DNA from: Nipponacmea schrenckii
Taxonomy: Eukaryota > Mollusca > Gastropoda > Lottiidae
DNA: 64,000 nt
Direction of reading: 5' to 3'
Assembly (NCBI GenBank): GCA_030562195.1
Contig: JAUJPP010000003.1
Span: forward strand, 30,076,602-30,140,601
In this document: positions 33,762 through 45,282 of the stretch, one piece after another
How positions within the stretch are numbered: position 1 is the stretch's first letter
Layout: each line of letters begins with the position of its first letter
Translations under genes and position numbers: made by a program
The notes under the pieces: model-generated
What the model saw: the letters and a program-made list of their open reading frames with translations, nothing else
Told to the model about the DNA's origin: nothing
The model's database searches: none

Positions 33762-34896
33762 ATGTCTGGAGGTGGGTACCGAATTCCTCCATTGTGTTCT
33801 AAATCGAAACCTTACAGTAGGTGGATAGATGAAATTAATGTCTGGCGAACCATCACAGATCTGTCCAAAAGTAAGCAGGCCCCAGCTATAGCCCTATCCT
33901 TGCCAGAAAATGAAGGCTCTGTAATAGATAAAGTTTTCACTGAATTAGGAGCAGATAAACTTAACAAAGATGATGGTGTCGAAATTCTTCTTGCTTTTAT
34001 GGATAAGATTTACAAAAAAGATGAACTTTCTGAGGCATATGAACTTTATACAACTTTTGATAGATTTAAACGAGAGAACATTTCCATGGAAGATTATGTT
34101 TCCAAATTTGAAAAACTTTAAAATAGAACTGCTAAGTTGAATATGTCATTACCAGAATCAGTACTTGCCTTTAAACTGCTGGAAGGTGCATGTCTTACTC
34201 ATAAAGAGTAAACAGCTTGTTTTGACCGGAGTAAATTATGCTGATGCAGGCACTTTATTTAGACAAATGTGTGTTTCATTAACAAATATTTTGGGTCAAC
34301 CGTCATTACCAGATGGAACTGAGTATGATAGTATGTCAGGAGCCACATACAAGATTAAGGTAGAACCAGCTTTCATTCAAGATAACCAAGTATTCATAAA
34401 CAGGAAATGGAATCCCAGATTTAGAGGAAGGCCAACAGGTAGATCTTATGGTGGATCTGGTAGAAATTTGCCTCGTGGTAGAAGTTCATACAATAACAAA
34501 CAACAGTCATACAGATTGGCTCCAGGAAGAGAACAGAATCCTGTTGATTCTTCAGGTCAACCCTTGGGATGTATAATATGTGAGTCAATTTTCCACTTTG
34601 CTAAAGACTGCCAGCATTCTTATGAGAACATTGAAAATAAAGTTCATGAAGTTAGTAGAGAAGAAGCTGTGCTTTTTACAGGCGACAAGGTGTCAGAGAT
34701 AAGCGTTTTATTGAACGAATCCAAAAACTGTGGTGTTCTAGATAGCGCATGTAGTTCCACTGTAGCCGGTGAATTATGGATGGATTGTTATCTTGATTCT
34801 CTTAGTGAAGAACAATATGAGACTGTCACAACTGGAAGAGTAATTCAGTTTTCAAATTTGGTGGCGGAACAGTTTTGGAATCTAAGGGTAAAATAA
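33762..34896 (+). pseudogene. Copia gag and protease start
   Basis: ATG at 33762 (MSGGGYRIPPLCSKSKPYSR). Gag helices with VWRTITDLSKSKQAPAI, SVIDKVFTEL, YELYTTFDRFKRENISMEDY. A stop at 34119 and a frame change near 34200 interrupt. Then GRPTGRSYGGSGRNLPRGR (basic nucleic-acid-binding), a zinc knuckle CIICESIFHFAKDC (C-x2-C-x4-H-x4-C), and the protease signature CGVLDSACSSTVAG, with DSA instead of DSG. Capsid/nucleocapsid and processing functions are those of the family. Confidence 0.85.
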
Positions 34897-34947
34897 CTTT
34901 TCCCTGCGAAATTGCAGGAGTGAAATGTCGCATTACCAGCAATGTTG

Positions 34948-37633
34948 TTAAAGGGGCCCAGGCTTGATTTTTAGGGGTCGTTTTGGGCCTTTGTTACATT
35001 TAAACAGTCCTCAGAAATACTCAAGCTCTAAGAAAATCGCAAAATGACTTGAAATATACCTCAAACAAAAAATTTCACTTTTCATTTTTATACGCCCACA
35101 TGAAATGGGGGGCGTATATTGTCTTCACCCACATCCGTCCGTCCGTCCGTCCGTCGGTCCGTCCGTCTGTCCGTCCGTCTGTCCGTCCGTCCACAATTGC
35201 TCGTAAACACTCTACACGGTGTAATTCTTGACGGATTAAGATGAAACTTAATATGAGTGTTTATGATCACGCAAGGATGAACCCTATTGAAAATCAGCGA
35301 AATCGGAAAAAAATTAGTATGAGTTCGTGCCCTTGTTCTTGAAGGGCTCGTAAACACTCTACAGCGTGCAATTCTTGACCGATTTTGATGAAACTTGGTT
35401 TGAGAGTATGTTATAACTCAAGGATAAACCCTATCGAAAATCAGCGAAATTGAAAAACATTTAGTATGAGTTATTGCCCTTGTTCTTGAAAACGCGTTCA
35501 ATTTTAGCTTGTAAACACTCTTGAGAGAACAATTTTTAATGGATTTTAATGAAACTTGGCCTGAGTATTTATTATCACCCAAGGATGAAGCCTATAGAAA
35601 ACCAGTCAAATCGAAAAAAAATACATATCAGTTATTGCCCTTGTTTTTGAAAACGCGTTCAATTTTTGGCTTGTAAACACTCTACAAAGCACAGTTATTG
35701 ACCGATTTTGACGAAACTTGCTGAAATTGTTTAATATCATCGAAGAATGAACCCTTTTGAAAATAGCACATATCGAAATATATTTAATAGGAATTATTGC
35801 CCTTGTTCTATAAAATGTGTTGGATTTTTGCCTTGTAAAAACTCTACAAGTCACAATTCTTGAGCGATTTTGACATAACTTGGCATGAGTATTTGTAATC
35901 ACCTAAGGCTGAACCCTATTGAAATTCAGTTAAATCGAAAAATATTTAGTATCAGTTATTGCCCTTGTTTTTGAAAACGCGTTCAATTTTAGCTTGTAAG
36001 CACTCTAGAAAGAACAATTCTGAATGGATTTTGATAAAACTTGGCTTGAGTATTTGTTTTTACCCAAGGATGAACCTTATTGAAAATCAAATAAATCGAA
36101 ATATATTAAGTGTCTGTTATTACCCTTGTGTTTGAAAATGGGTTTAACTTTTTGGCTAATAAACACTCTAGAAGGTACAATTCATGACCAATGTTGACAA
36201 AACTCACTGAAATTGTTGGATATCGCAAGGGATGAGCCTAATTGAAAATTAAAAATATCAAAATATATCTAATGTGAATTATTGCCCTTGTTCTTTTAAA
36301 TGCGTTCGATTTTTGTCTCGTAAACACTCTACATGGCACAATTCTTGATGGATTTCGATGAAACTTGGTGTGAGAGTGTGTTATAACTCAAGGATGAACC
36401 CTATTGAAAATCAGCGAAATCGAAAAAAATTTTAGTATGAGTTACTGACCTTGTTCTTGAAAACGCATTTAATTTTAGCTTGTAAACACTCTAGAAAGAA
36501 CTATTCTTAATGGATTTTGATAAACTTTGGTTGGAGTATTTGTTGTCTCCCAAGGATGAACCCTATTATAAATCAAATAAATAGAAATATATTTTGTGTC
36601 AGTTATAGCCCTTGTTCTTGAAAACGCGTTCAATTTTAGCTTGTAAACACTCTAGAAAGAACAATTTTTAATGGATTTTGATGTTACTTGGCTGGAGTAT
36701 TTGTTGTCTCCCAAGGATGGACCCTATTGAAAATCGAAAAATATTTAGTACAAGTTATTGACCTTGTTTTTGAAAATGCGTTCAATTTAACTCGTAAACA
36801 CTCTAGAAAGAACAATTTTGAATGGATTTTGATGAAACATGGCTTTAGTATTTGTTTTCTCACAAGGATAAACCCTATTGAAAATCAGATAAATCGAAAA
36901 ATATTTAGTGTCACTTATTGCGCCTGTTTTTAAAAATGCTTTCAACTTTTGGCTTGTGAATACTCTAAACATTCCTTTTTGACAAAACTTGCTGAAATTG
37001 TTTAATATCAACCAAGGATGAGCCTTATTAAGAATTAAAAATATCAAAATATTATTAAGGGTGAACCCTATTGCAAATCATAAAAATACCGAAAAATATT
37101 TAATGAGTTGTTATTAGGTACAATTCTTGACAGTTTTAATGAAACTAGAGACCCTAGGAAAAAATAGGTTGGAAGGTTGAATATTTCATTCCACTTATTG
37201 TAACCTTACTGAAAAGTTTTTATTTGAAATAAATGCTGCCAGTGGGCGTATATTACCTTGCCTGGCAAGCTATCTTTTTTCTGTGCTGTACGTGGCTGGT
37301 CTCCAGTCAGTCTGAAAATTGTGTGTCCTGTTGACAAAGTCTACAATTGAAAATGCGTTGTAGTCTATTTATATAGATGACTGCTATTGCACAACGGGAA
37401 GGATAACTCTTTGATTATCAAGACGAACCGTTTTCCAATATGGTGGGACGTTCGTAATTTCTTAAGAGGTTATGCTTTTTCAAACAAGGATAATTATGGA
37501 TAAACATGAATTTGAAGGCTCAAATTTCAAAGGTAAGCTCTGTAGACTATTTCTGATTAGCTAAGCAAAAGATTTCATGTGTTTGAGGCTGTCGGATGAT
37601 TGTCCGAAACAAATCGAGCCTGGTCCCCTTTAA
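34948..37633. mobile_element. TTAA-flanked MITE, reverse copy, interrupted
   Basis: Element 34952-37629 with termini AGGGGCCCAGGCTTGATTT and AAATCGAGCCTGGTCCCCT, TTAA at 34948-34951 and 37630-37633. It matches 25413-25902 in reverse orientation except for an array element inserted in its T-run at about 35085-37275. The copia frame before and after the TTAA sites is continuous if one TTAA and the insert are ignored, which shows precise insertion. Confidence 0.9.
35085..37275 (+). mobile_element. ~160-bp-array element, copy A (pearl-like)
   Basis: Left end TTTTTATACGCCCACATGAA then GGGGGGCGTATATTGTC (a small hairpin), a (GTCC)n run (35132-35192), about 13 diverged ~160-bp core units (landmarks CTCGTAAACACTCTACA, GGATTTTGATGAAACTTGG, AAGGATGAACCCTATTG, TTATTGCCCTTGTTCTTGAA), then a right end GTGGGCGTATATTACCTTGC and the palindrome CTTGCCTGGCAAG. 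No protein encoded; the many short frames are repeats. The left flank/~160-bp core/right flank layout resembles the pearl elements of bivalves. Confidence 0.8.
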
Positions 37634-38512
37634 GAGTGACATTCCTTTACTTTTGGGAAAACCTTCCATGAAAGCAGCTGGGGTGGTGCTCAACCTACAA
37701 AATGATAGCGCAACAGTTTTTGATAAGGAAGTTAAGTTAAATTGTACTTCATCAGGCCATTACTGCATACCAATTTTACCAACCTCAATGCCAAACAATA
37801 CATTTCAGGTCTTATTCAGTTTAAGCGATAAATCTTTGGTACAGAAACACAATATAATTTCAAAACTGCATAAACAATTTGCTCATCCGTCTGCTTTCTC
37901 CATTAAATCGATATTGCTACAAGATTTAGTTTAGCTGCAGTTATCAGAAACAAACGTCCAAAGCTGGTGATAGATAAAATAGTTAGTCTCTGGATAGGAA
38001 GTGGAATGGGTCCTCCTAAAAGATTCATTACTGATAATGGTGGTGAGTTTTTCAGAGACGTGTCAGAAAATCTTAACATTGAGGTGCTGAATACAGCAGC
38101 TTTGAGTCCTTGGCAAAATGGTTTATGTGAGCGAAATAATGTACACAAGATTTTGGCTGATAATCCACATTTAGATCTAGAGGTAGCACTCTTTTGGGCA
38201 ATAAATGCTAAAAAATCTTTGCAGATGGTGTCAGGGTTTAGTCCCTACCAATTAGTTTTTGGCTGTAATCCAAATTTACCTTCAGTTTTGATTAATAGGC
38301 CTCCAGCTTTGGAAGGCACAACCACATGTGAAATTTTTGCCAATCACTTAAATGCTCTTTATTCTGCCAGGAAAGCTTTTGTAGAAGCAGAATCTTCTGA
38401 ACGTATAAGGCGAGTTTGCGTCATCAGGTTAGACCTACTGGTGATGTATTTGAAATTGGTAATAAAGTTTATTTTAAGAGAGACACAAAACCTGAATGGA
38501 AAGAAATGGTAA
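37596..38512 (+). pseudogene. Copia integrase with internal deletion
   Basis: After the MITE the frame gives the protease end (SDIPLLLGKPSMKAAGVVL), then LHKQFAHPSAFSIKSIL (first half of the HHCC finger). At about 37920 it jumps to AAVIRNKRPKLVIDKIVSLW, so the CC half of the finger and the first catalytic aspartate are gone. The core continues KRFITDNGGEFF (second aspartate), then LSPWQNGLCERNN (third catalytic acid) and NAKKSLQMVSGFSPYQLVFG. It could not be active. Confidence 0.85.
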
Positions 38513-39600
38513 AGTGCTAGGACAAGATGGTAAGATCACATGTATTCGCCATGGAAGTACCCATCTAAGAATTCCATCATACCGTGTCTTATAAGTAGGA
38601 ACAGAATTCCAGGAACCTCCTTCAGTTGCGAAAATCGAGAATAATTTGGAAAGTAAAAGTAATAAATCATGTAATAATGAAGATATCGTTTCAGATGCTT
38701 CAGACTCTATTTCAGAAAAGTTAAGTGATACACACCAATCAAGTGTTAAAGTGAAAGATCAAATCCAATATTTGCCTGAAGGTGAATCCAACTGGCTTGA
38801 GGGTGAAGTTATAAGCAGAGGTGGAAAAGTGTAAAAGCCGCAGGTAAATATAGGAACGTACAGAATTAACAGAATGGTGAAATATGTTCTGTAGATTTCG
38901 ATAAGTGCAATTGGAAAATTCTTAGTGAAAATGTCTCTGAGTCTGAAAATGTTAATTTAGTTGTGCCTCTCTCGCGTCAAAGTGAATTCGAGGTTAGAAC
39001 AGCAAAAACTGCTGAATTGGAAAACTGGAAGAATTTTCAATGCTACTAATCCGTAAAAGATAATGGTCAACCATATTTGTCTACACAATGGGTTATAACA
39101 GAAAAACATGATGAACTTAATGGACAAAGAAAATTTAAAGCCCGTTTAGTTGCTAGAGGATTTGAAGAAGACGAAAAGGTTCAAAGTGACTCTCTTACTG
39201 CAACCAAGGAAATTCTGAGAATTGTTCTTGCTCATTGTCATGGAAGTGTTGAACTATTGATATAAAAGCTGCTTTCCTGCAAGGGAAAAGTATCTAACGT
39301 GAGGTATTTTTGAAACCACCAGTTGAGTTTGCTGATAATGATAATATTTTGTGGCGACTCAACAAGTGTGTTTATGGTCTCAATGATGCCTCTCGGAATT
39401 GGTATTTTCGTGTGCAGGAACTCTTACTTGAGCTTAATTGCAAGTAGTCTGAGGTAGATTTGGGTCTTTTTATGATGCACTCAAATATAAGTTAGAAGGT
39501 CTAGTTATGATGCATGTAGATGATTTTATCTGGGCGGGATCTCAAAAATTTGAAACGGAAGTTATTCAAAATTTAAAACTTACTTTTAAGATTGGCAATT
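38513..39600 (+). pseudogene. Copia reverse transcriptase, first part
   Basis: After a linker in shifting frames (about 38513-39060, including the hydrophilic frame 38646-38834) the RT begins: TQWVITEKHDELNGQRKFKA, RLVARGFEEDEKVQSDSLTA, then DIKAAFLQGK, EVFLKPPVEFADNDNILW, RLNKCVYGLNDASRNWYF, and MMHVDDFIWAG (the catalytic V-D-D) at about 39506-39540. Stops at 39265 and 39446 and frame changes damage it. It is split by the array element after KIGN at about 39600. Confidence 0.85.
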
Positions 39601-40972
39601 TTTATACGCCCACATGAAATGGGGGGCGTATATTGTCATCACCCACATCCGTCCGTCCACAATTGCTCGTAAACACTCCACACGGATTAATTCTTGACGG
39701 ATTTAGATGAAACTTAATATGAGTGTTTATGATCACGCAAGGATGAACCCTATTGAAAATCAGCGAAATCGGAAAAAAATGTTCTTGTTCTTGAATGGCT
39801 CGTAAACACTCTACAACATGCAATTCTTGACCGATTTTGATGAAACTTGGTGTGAGAGTATGTTATAACTCAAGGATAAACCCTATCGAAAATCAGCCAA
39901 ATCGAAAAACATTTAGTATGAGTTATTGCCCTTGTTCTTGAAAACGCGTTCAATTTTAGCTTGTAAACACTCTTGAGAGAACAATTTTTAATGGATTTTA
40001 ATGAAATTTGGCCTGAGTATTTGTTATCACCCAAGGATGAAGCCTATTGAAAACCAGTCAAATCGAAAAAAAATTAATATCAGTTATTGCCCTTGTTTTT
40101 GAAAACGCGTTCAATCTTTAGCTGGTTAACACTCTACAAAGCACAGTTATTGACCGATTTTGACGAAACTTGCTGAAATTGTTTAATATCACCCAAGAAT
40201 GAACCCTTTTGAAAATAGCACATATAGAAATATATTTTATAGGAATTATTGCCCTTGTTCTATAAAATGTGTTGGATTTTTGCCTTGTAAACACTCTACA
40301 AGTCACAATTCTTGAGCGATTTTGACATAACTTGGCATGAGTATTTGTAATCACCTAAGGATGAACCCTATTGAAATTCAGTTAAATCGAAAAATATTTA
40401 TTGTCCTTGTGTTTGAAAACACGTTCAATCTTAGCTTGTAAGCACTCTAGAAAGAACAATTCTTAATGGATTTTGATAAAACTTGGCTTGAGTATTTTTT
40501 TTTACCCAAGGATGAATCTTATTGAAAATCAAATAAATCGAAATATATTTAGTGTCAGTTATTGCCCTTGTGTTTGAAAACGGGTTTAACTTTTTGGCTA
40601 ATAAACACTCTAGAAGGTACAATTCATGACCATGTTGACAAAACTCACTGAAATTGTTGGATATCGCAAGGGATGAGCCTAATTGAAAATTAAAAATATC
40701 AAAATATATCTAATATGAATTATTGCCCTTGTTCTTTTAAACGCGTTCGATTTTTGTCTCGTAAACACTCTACATGGCACAATTCTTGATGTATTTCGAT
40801 GAAACTTGGTGTGAGAGTGTGTTATAACTTAAGGATGAACCCTATTGAAAATCAGCGAAATCGCAAAATTTTTTAGTATGAGTTACTGCCCTTGTTCTTG
40901 AAAACGCATTCAATTTTAGCTTGTAAACACTCTAGAAAGAACTATTCTTAATGGATTTTGATTAACTTTATA
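39601..40972 (+). mobile_element. ~160-bp-array element, copy B, right-truncated, in the copia RT
   Basis: 39607-40966, flanked by TTTATA at 39601-39606 and 40967-40972. It has the standard left end and eight or so core units but stops inside a core unit, lacking the CTTGCCTGGCAAG right end. The copia RT frame resumes exactly after it (IGLEITQENNKIIL). Confidence 0.85.
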
Positions 40973-41805
40973 TTGGTCTAGAAATTACTCAAGAAAATAA
41001 CAAGATTATTTTAGATCAACTTTCATATATCCAATCTATTATTCCTATACCAATAAGCAAGGAAAGAATTAATCAAAAACAAGCATCTTTAAACAAGTCT
41101 GAGCTCAGACAACTATGTGGTATCATTGGCCAAACTAACTGGGTTACTAATCAGACACGCCCTGATACAAGTTATGAATCTTTAGAATTGTGCATTTCAG
41201 TAAAAGATCCCAAAGTAGAACATTTGATTGCAGCAAATAAGCTCATTAAGAAATTAAAACTAGAGAATAGCTCTATTGTTTTTCCTAAATTAGATCTATT
41301 AAATGTAAGGTTAGGTTTATATTGCGATGCTTCATATGCAAATTTATCTGATGGAGTATCAAGCGCAGAAGATTTCATTTTATTTCTTATTGACAATTGC
41401 TGGAAAATGTTTTCCCCTAGCATGGAAGTCAAATAAGATTCATAGGGTTGTTAAAAGTACTTTGGCTGCTGAGACACTAGCTCTTGTTGATGGTTTAGAT
41501 ACCACTTATTAAGTTTTCTTCTTGGGGAGATTCTCCATAATAAGAAAAAGAATTGTATTCCTATAGAATGTTACACAGACAACATGTCGTTGTATGAAAA
41601 CATCCACTCAACTAAGTCTGTAAATGAGAAACGCTTACGGGTAGATATTGCTAGTGTAAAACAAATGGTACAAAAGGGTGAAATCTCTAAAGTAGCTTGG
41701 ATAGACAGCTGTCATCAGTTATCTGATTGTCTAACAAAAAGAGGTGCTTCTAGTCAAAAATTATTACATGTATTAAGACAAGCAAAACTTCAGCAATGTA
41801 ATTAA
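40973..41805 (+). pseudogene. Copia RT end and RNase H
   Basis: IGLEITQENNKIILDQLSYI, LNKSELRQLCGIIGQTNWVT, RPDTSYESLELC, YCDASYANLSDG (first RNase H aspartate region), then a frame change near 41410 with HRVVKSTLAAETLALVDGL (glutamate), CYTDNMSLYENIHSTK (aspartate) and KAWIDSC-type ending with QLSDCLTKRGAS. This is the canonical copia C-terminal order. TAA at 41803. Confidence 0.9.
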
Positions 41806-41959
41806 TTTGTATTATAGTGCTATTATCTTATTTTGCAATATTTTTCCTCTTTAAATATATTAGAAAAACAAAAAAACAAGTTTTTATAAAAAAACTTAAT
41901 TTTATGACACTGTGTACATTTTTACACTAAAAAGAAACAAAAAGAGAAAAGTGGAATAT

Positions 41960-42227
41960 TGTTTACATAGATTAGTGACCTAATACCGGAAGTAAAATGT
42001 AAGGATCCTAGCTCTGTATAGATTCCGGAAGTAGTAATAAATACGAAAGGATGGCTCATTCGATGAATGTGCAGTAGTCGGAGATGCATGGCCTGATGGC
42101 CATCTTGTCATCATCATCCTATCATCTATATGTTTGTATTTGTGATGTCCCCCAAGGTTTTTATGTATTGTCTTTCATCCTATATGTCTTCATCATAATA
42201 AACATCAATAACCAGTATGACTTTTCA
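41960..42227 (+). repeat. Copia 3' LTR
   Basis: 268 bp, TG...CA, preceded by a purine tract AAAAAGAGAAAAGTGGAA (41938-41955). Contains the 109 bases shared with the 5' LTR and an AATAAA at 42197. It is followed by the ATACG half of the target duplication. Confidence 0.75.
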
Positions 42228-42656
42228 ATACGGACACGAAAAGATACCCTACTGCCCTAGTCTGCACACATAGCTCAGGGCAAACAGACCAAGGAGGCGT
42301 TAAAATCTGAGAAACGCCAAGAATCCACAGAAGTATCTTAGGTGAGAAAACAGTATAAGGCTGGAGACCATGTATATGCTTTGTATTCCTGGTATTATAA
42401 AGAAAGCTCTTGGTACCCACTGTTTCAATGTTAAGGTTGTACCTCATGGTCTAGTTTGGAGAAGACACTGGGAAAAGCTGCAACCCCTATACGCAACTGA
42501 GAAGGACAACAAACCTGGAGAGGAACTATACACAGATTCTGAGTTTGTGACAGAAACTTCAGCAGAAGTACAATGCATGCCTCAAGGTGAAACTCGACCA
42601 TATCAATTTCGGGGGAATGGACCCGATAACCCAAGAAGATCCCAGCGGAAGCGCTA
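42228..42656 (+). pseudogene. Gypsy integrase C-terminal part
   Basis: Resumes the interrupted gypsy integrase: IRTRKDTLLP, a TAG at 42258, SAHIAQGKQTKEALKSEK, then YKAGDHVYALYSWYY in one frame and THCFNVKVVPHGLVWRRHWE in another, ending LQPLYATEKDNKPGE and RRSQRKR-stop. The 'GDxVYAL...W...V...HWExLQPxY' end is typical of gypsy integrase C termini. Confidence 0.75.
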
Positions 42657-42710
42657 ACCAAAAGTGAAGAATTGTTGCTGACGTTTGTAACATCAGTTTT
42701 GGTGGGGAGG

Positions 42711-42883
42711 TGTTATGGTATTGACCAAGATTATTCTAGAACTTGAGAGATTATCAACAATGTATCACTTCTGAATTGTTAAAGTGGCTTCTTGATTGTT
42801 CTAGACATATAGGTTTTATATAAATAGGGTAGTGGCTAAGGCCTAGGGGGGTTCAATTAAAGTGCTTACTTACTGTATGAAAA
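42711..42883 (+). repeat. Gypsy 3' LTR, truncated by an array element
   Basis: Begins TGTTATGGTATTGACC directly after a polypurine tract, contains a TATA-like TTTATATAAATAGG (42814-42827), and is cut at about 42884 where array element C starts. Confidence 0.55.
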
Positions 42884-45282
42884 CATGAAACACATGAAAT
42901 GGGGGCGTATTTGTCGTCACCCTGTCGGTCCGTCGGTCTGGTCGTCTGTCTGTCTGTCTGTCCACAATTGCTCGTTAACACTCTAGAGGACGCAATTCTT
43001 AACGGATTTTGATGAAACTTGATATGAGTGTTTATGATCACGCAAGGATGAACCCTATTGAAAATCAGCAAAATTGGAACAAATTTAGTATGAGTTCTTG
43101 CCCTTGTTCTTGAATTGCTCGTAAACACTCTACAAGGTGCAATTCTTGACGGATTTAATTGAAACTTTATATGAGTGTTTATGATCACTTAAGGATGAAC
43201 CCTATTTAAAATCAGCAAAATCTAAAAATATAGTATGAGTTTTTGCCCTTGTTCTTGAATGGCTCATAAACACTCTACAATGTGCAATTCTTGCCTGATT
43301 TTGATGAAACTTGGTGTGAGAGTATGTTATAACTCAAGGATAAACCCTATTGAAAATCAGCGATATCGAAAAACATTTAGTATGAGTTATTGCCCTTGTT
43401 CTTGAAAACGCGTTAAATTTTAGCTTGTAAACACTCTTGAGAGAACAGTTCTTAATGGATTTTGATGAAACTTGGCTTGAGTATTTGTTATCAACCAAGG
43501 ATGAAGCCTATTGAAAACCAGTAAAATCAAAAAAATTTTAATATCAATTATTGCCCTTGTTTTTGAAAACGTGTTCAATTTTTGGCTTTAAAACACTCTA
43601 CAAAGCACAGATATTGTCCAACTTTGACAAAACTTGTTGAAATTGTTTGAATATCACCCAAGGATGAACCCTATTGAAAATAGAAAATATCGAAATATAT
43701 TTGATACGAATTATTGCCCTTGTTCTATAAAATGTGATGAATTTTTGCCTTGTAAACACTCTACAAGTCACAATTCTTGAGCGATTTTGACATAACTTGG
43801 CATGAGTATTTGTAATCACCTAAGGATGAACCCTATTGAAATTCAGTTAAATCGAAAAATATTTAGTATCAGTTATTGCCCTTGTGTTTGAAAACGCGTT
43901 CAGTTTTAGCTTGTAAACACTGTAGAAAAAACAATTCTTAATGGATTTTGATAAAACTTGGCTTGAGTATTTGTTTTTACCCAAGGATGAACCTTATTGA
44001 AAATCAAATAAATCGAAATACATTTAGTGTCAGTTATTGCCCTTGTGTTTGAAAACGCGTTTAACTTTTTGGCTAATAAACACTCTAGAAGGTACATTTC
44101 ATGACCAATGTTGACAAAACTCGCTGAAATTGTTTGATATTGCAAGGGATGAGCCCTATTAGAAATTAAAAATATCATAATATATCTAGTATGAATTATT
44201 GCCCTTGTTCTTTTAAACGTGTTTGATTTTTGTCTCGTAAACACTCTACATGGCACAATTCTTGACCGATTTCGATGAAACTTTGTGTGAGAGTGTGTTA
44301 TAACTCAAGGATGAACCCTATTGAAAATCAGCGAAATCGAAAAAATTTTTAGTATGAGTTTTTGCTCTTGTTCTTGAAAAGCCGTTCAATTTTAGATTGT
44401 AAACACTCTAGAAAGAACAATTCTTAATGGATTTTGATTAAACTTGGCTTGAGTATTTGTTTTCACCCAAGGATGAACCCTATTGAAAATCAGATAATCG
44501 GAAAATATTTAGTACAAGTTATTTCCCTTGTTCTTGAAAAAACGTTCAATTTTAGCTTGTAAGCACTCTAGAAAGAACAATTTTTAATGGATTTTGATGA
44601 AACTTGGCTTTAGTATTTGTTTTCTCCCAAGAATCAACCCTATTCAAAATTGAAAAATATTTAGTACAAGTTATTGCCCTTGTTTTTGAAAACGCGTTCA
44701 ATTTAACTCGTAAATACTCTAAAAAGAACAATTTTGAATGGATTTTGATAAAACTTGGCTTAAGTATTTGTTTTCACCCATTGATGAACCCTATTGAATA
44801 TCAGATAAATCGAAAAATATTTTGTGTCAGTTATTTCCCCTGTTTTCAAAAATGCTTTCAACTTTTGGCTTGTGAACACTCTAAACATTCATTTTTGACA
44901 TAACTCGCTGAAATTGTTTAATATCAACCAAGGATGAACCTTATTAAGAATTAAAAATATCAAAATATTATAAAGGGTGAACTCTAATGCATATCATAAA
45001 AATACTGAAAAATATTTAATGAGTTGTTATTAGATACAATTCTTTACAGTTGTTAATGAAACTAGAGACCCTAAAAAAAAATATATGGTGGAAGGTTGAA
45101 TATTTCATTCCACTAATTGTTACCTTACTGAAAAGTTTTTTATTTGAAATAAATGCTGCCAGTGGGCGTATATTACCTTGCCTGGCAAGCTATCTTGAAA
45201 AGAAGTATATGTATATTTTATTCTTTATTCAAAATCAATGCTGCCAGTCGGCGTATATTACTTTGCCTGGAAAGCTATCTTT
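42884..45282 (+). mobile_element. ~160-bp-array element, copy C
   Basis: The left end is slightly eroded (CACATGAAATGGGGGCGTAT at about 42892), with GTC/GTCTGT run, about 14 core units, and a right end at about 45196 (TTGCCTGGCAAGCTATCTT). A second, diverged right end follows ~95 bases later (GCCAGTCGGCGTATATTAC, TTGCCTGGAAAGCTATCTT, to 45282). Confidence 0.75.

Larger units (their letters stand above)
33406..42227 (+). mobile_element. Ty1/copia element inserted in the gypsy integrase
   Basis: Starts TGATACATAGATTAGTG and ends ...GACTTTTCA (TG...CA). It is flanked by ATACA (33401-33405) and ATACG (42228-42232), a 5-bp target duplication with one difference, and the gypsy integrase reading frame continues across the site. 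Order gag, protease, integrase, RT, RNase H is copia-type (integrase before RT). It is itself interrupted by a TTAA MITE and by a ~160-bp-array element. Confidence 0.9.
31233..42883 (+). mobile_element. Ty3/gypsy element, decayed, split by a copia insertion
   Basis: Protease, RT, and integrase segments run from 31233 to 33405. The integrase resumes at 42228, after the copia element, and ends near 42656. A purine tract (TTTTGGTGGGGAGG, 42697-42710) precedes a TG-starting LTR-like sequence that is cut off by the array element at about 42884. No 5' LTR identified. Many nonsense codons and frameshifts. Confidence 0.8.
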
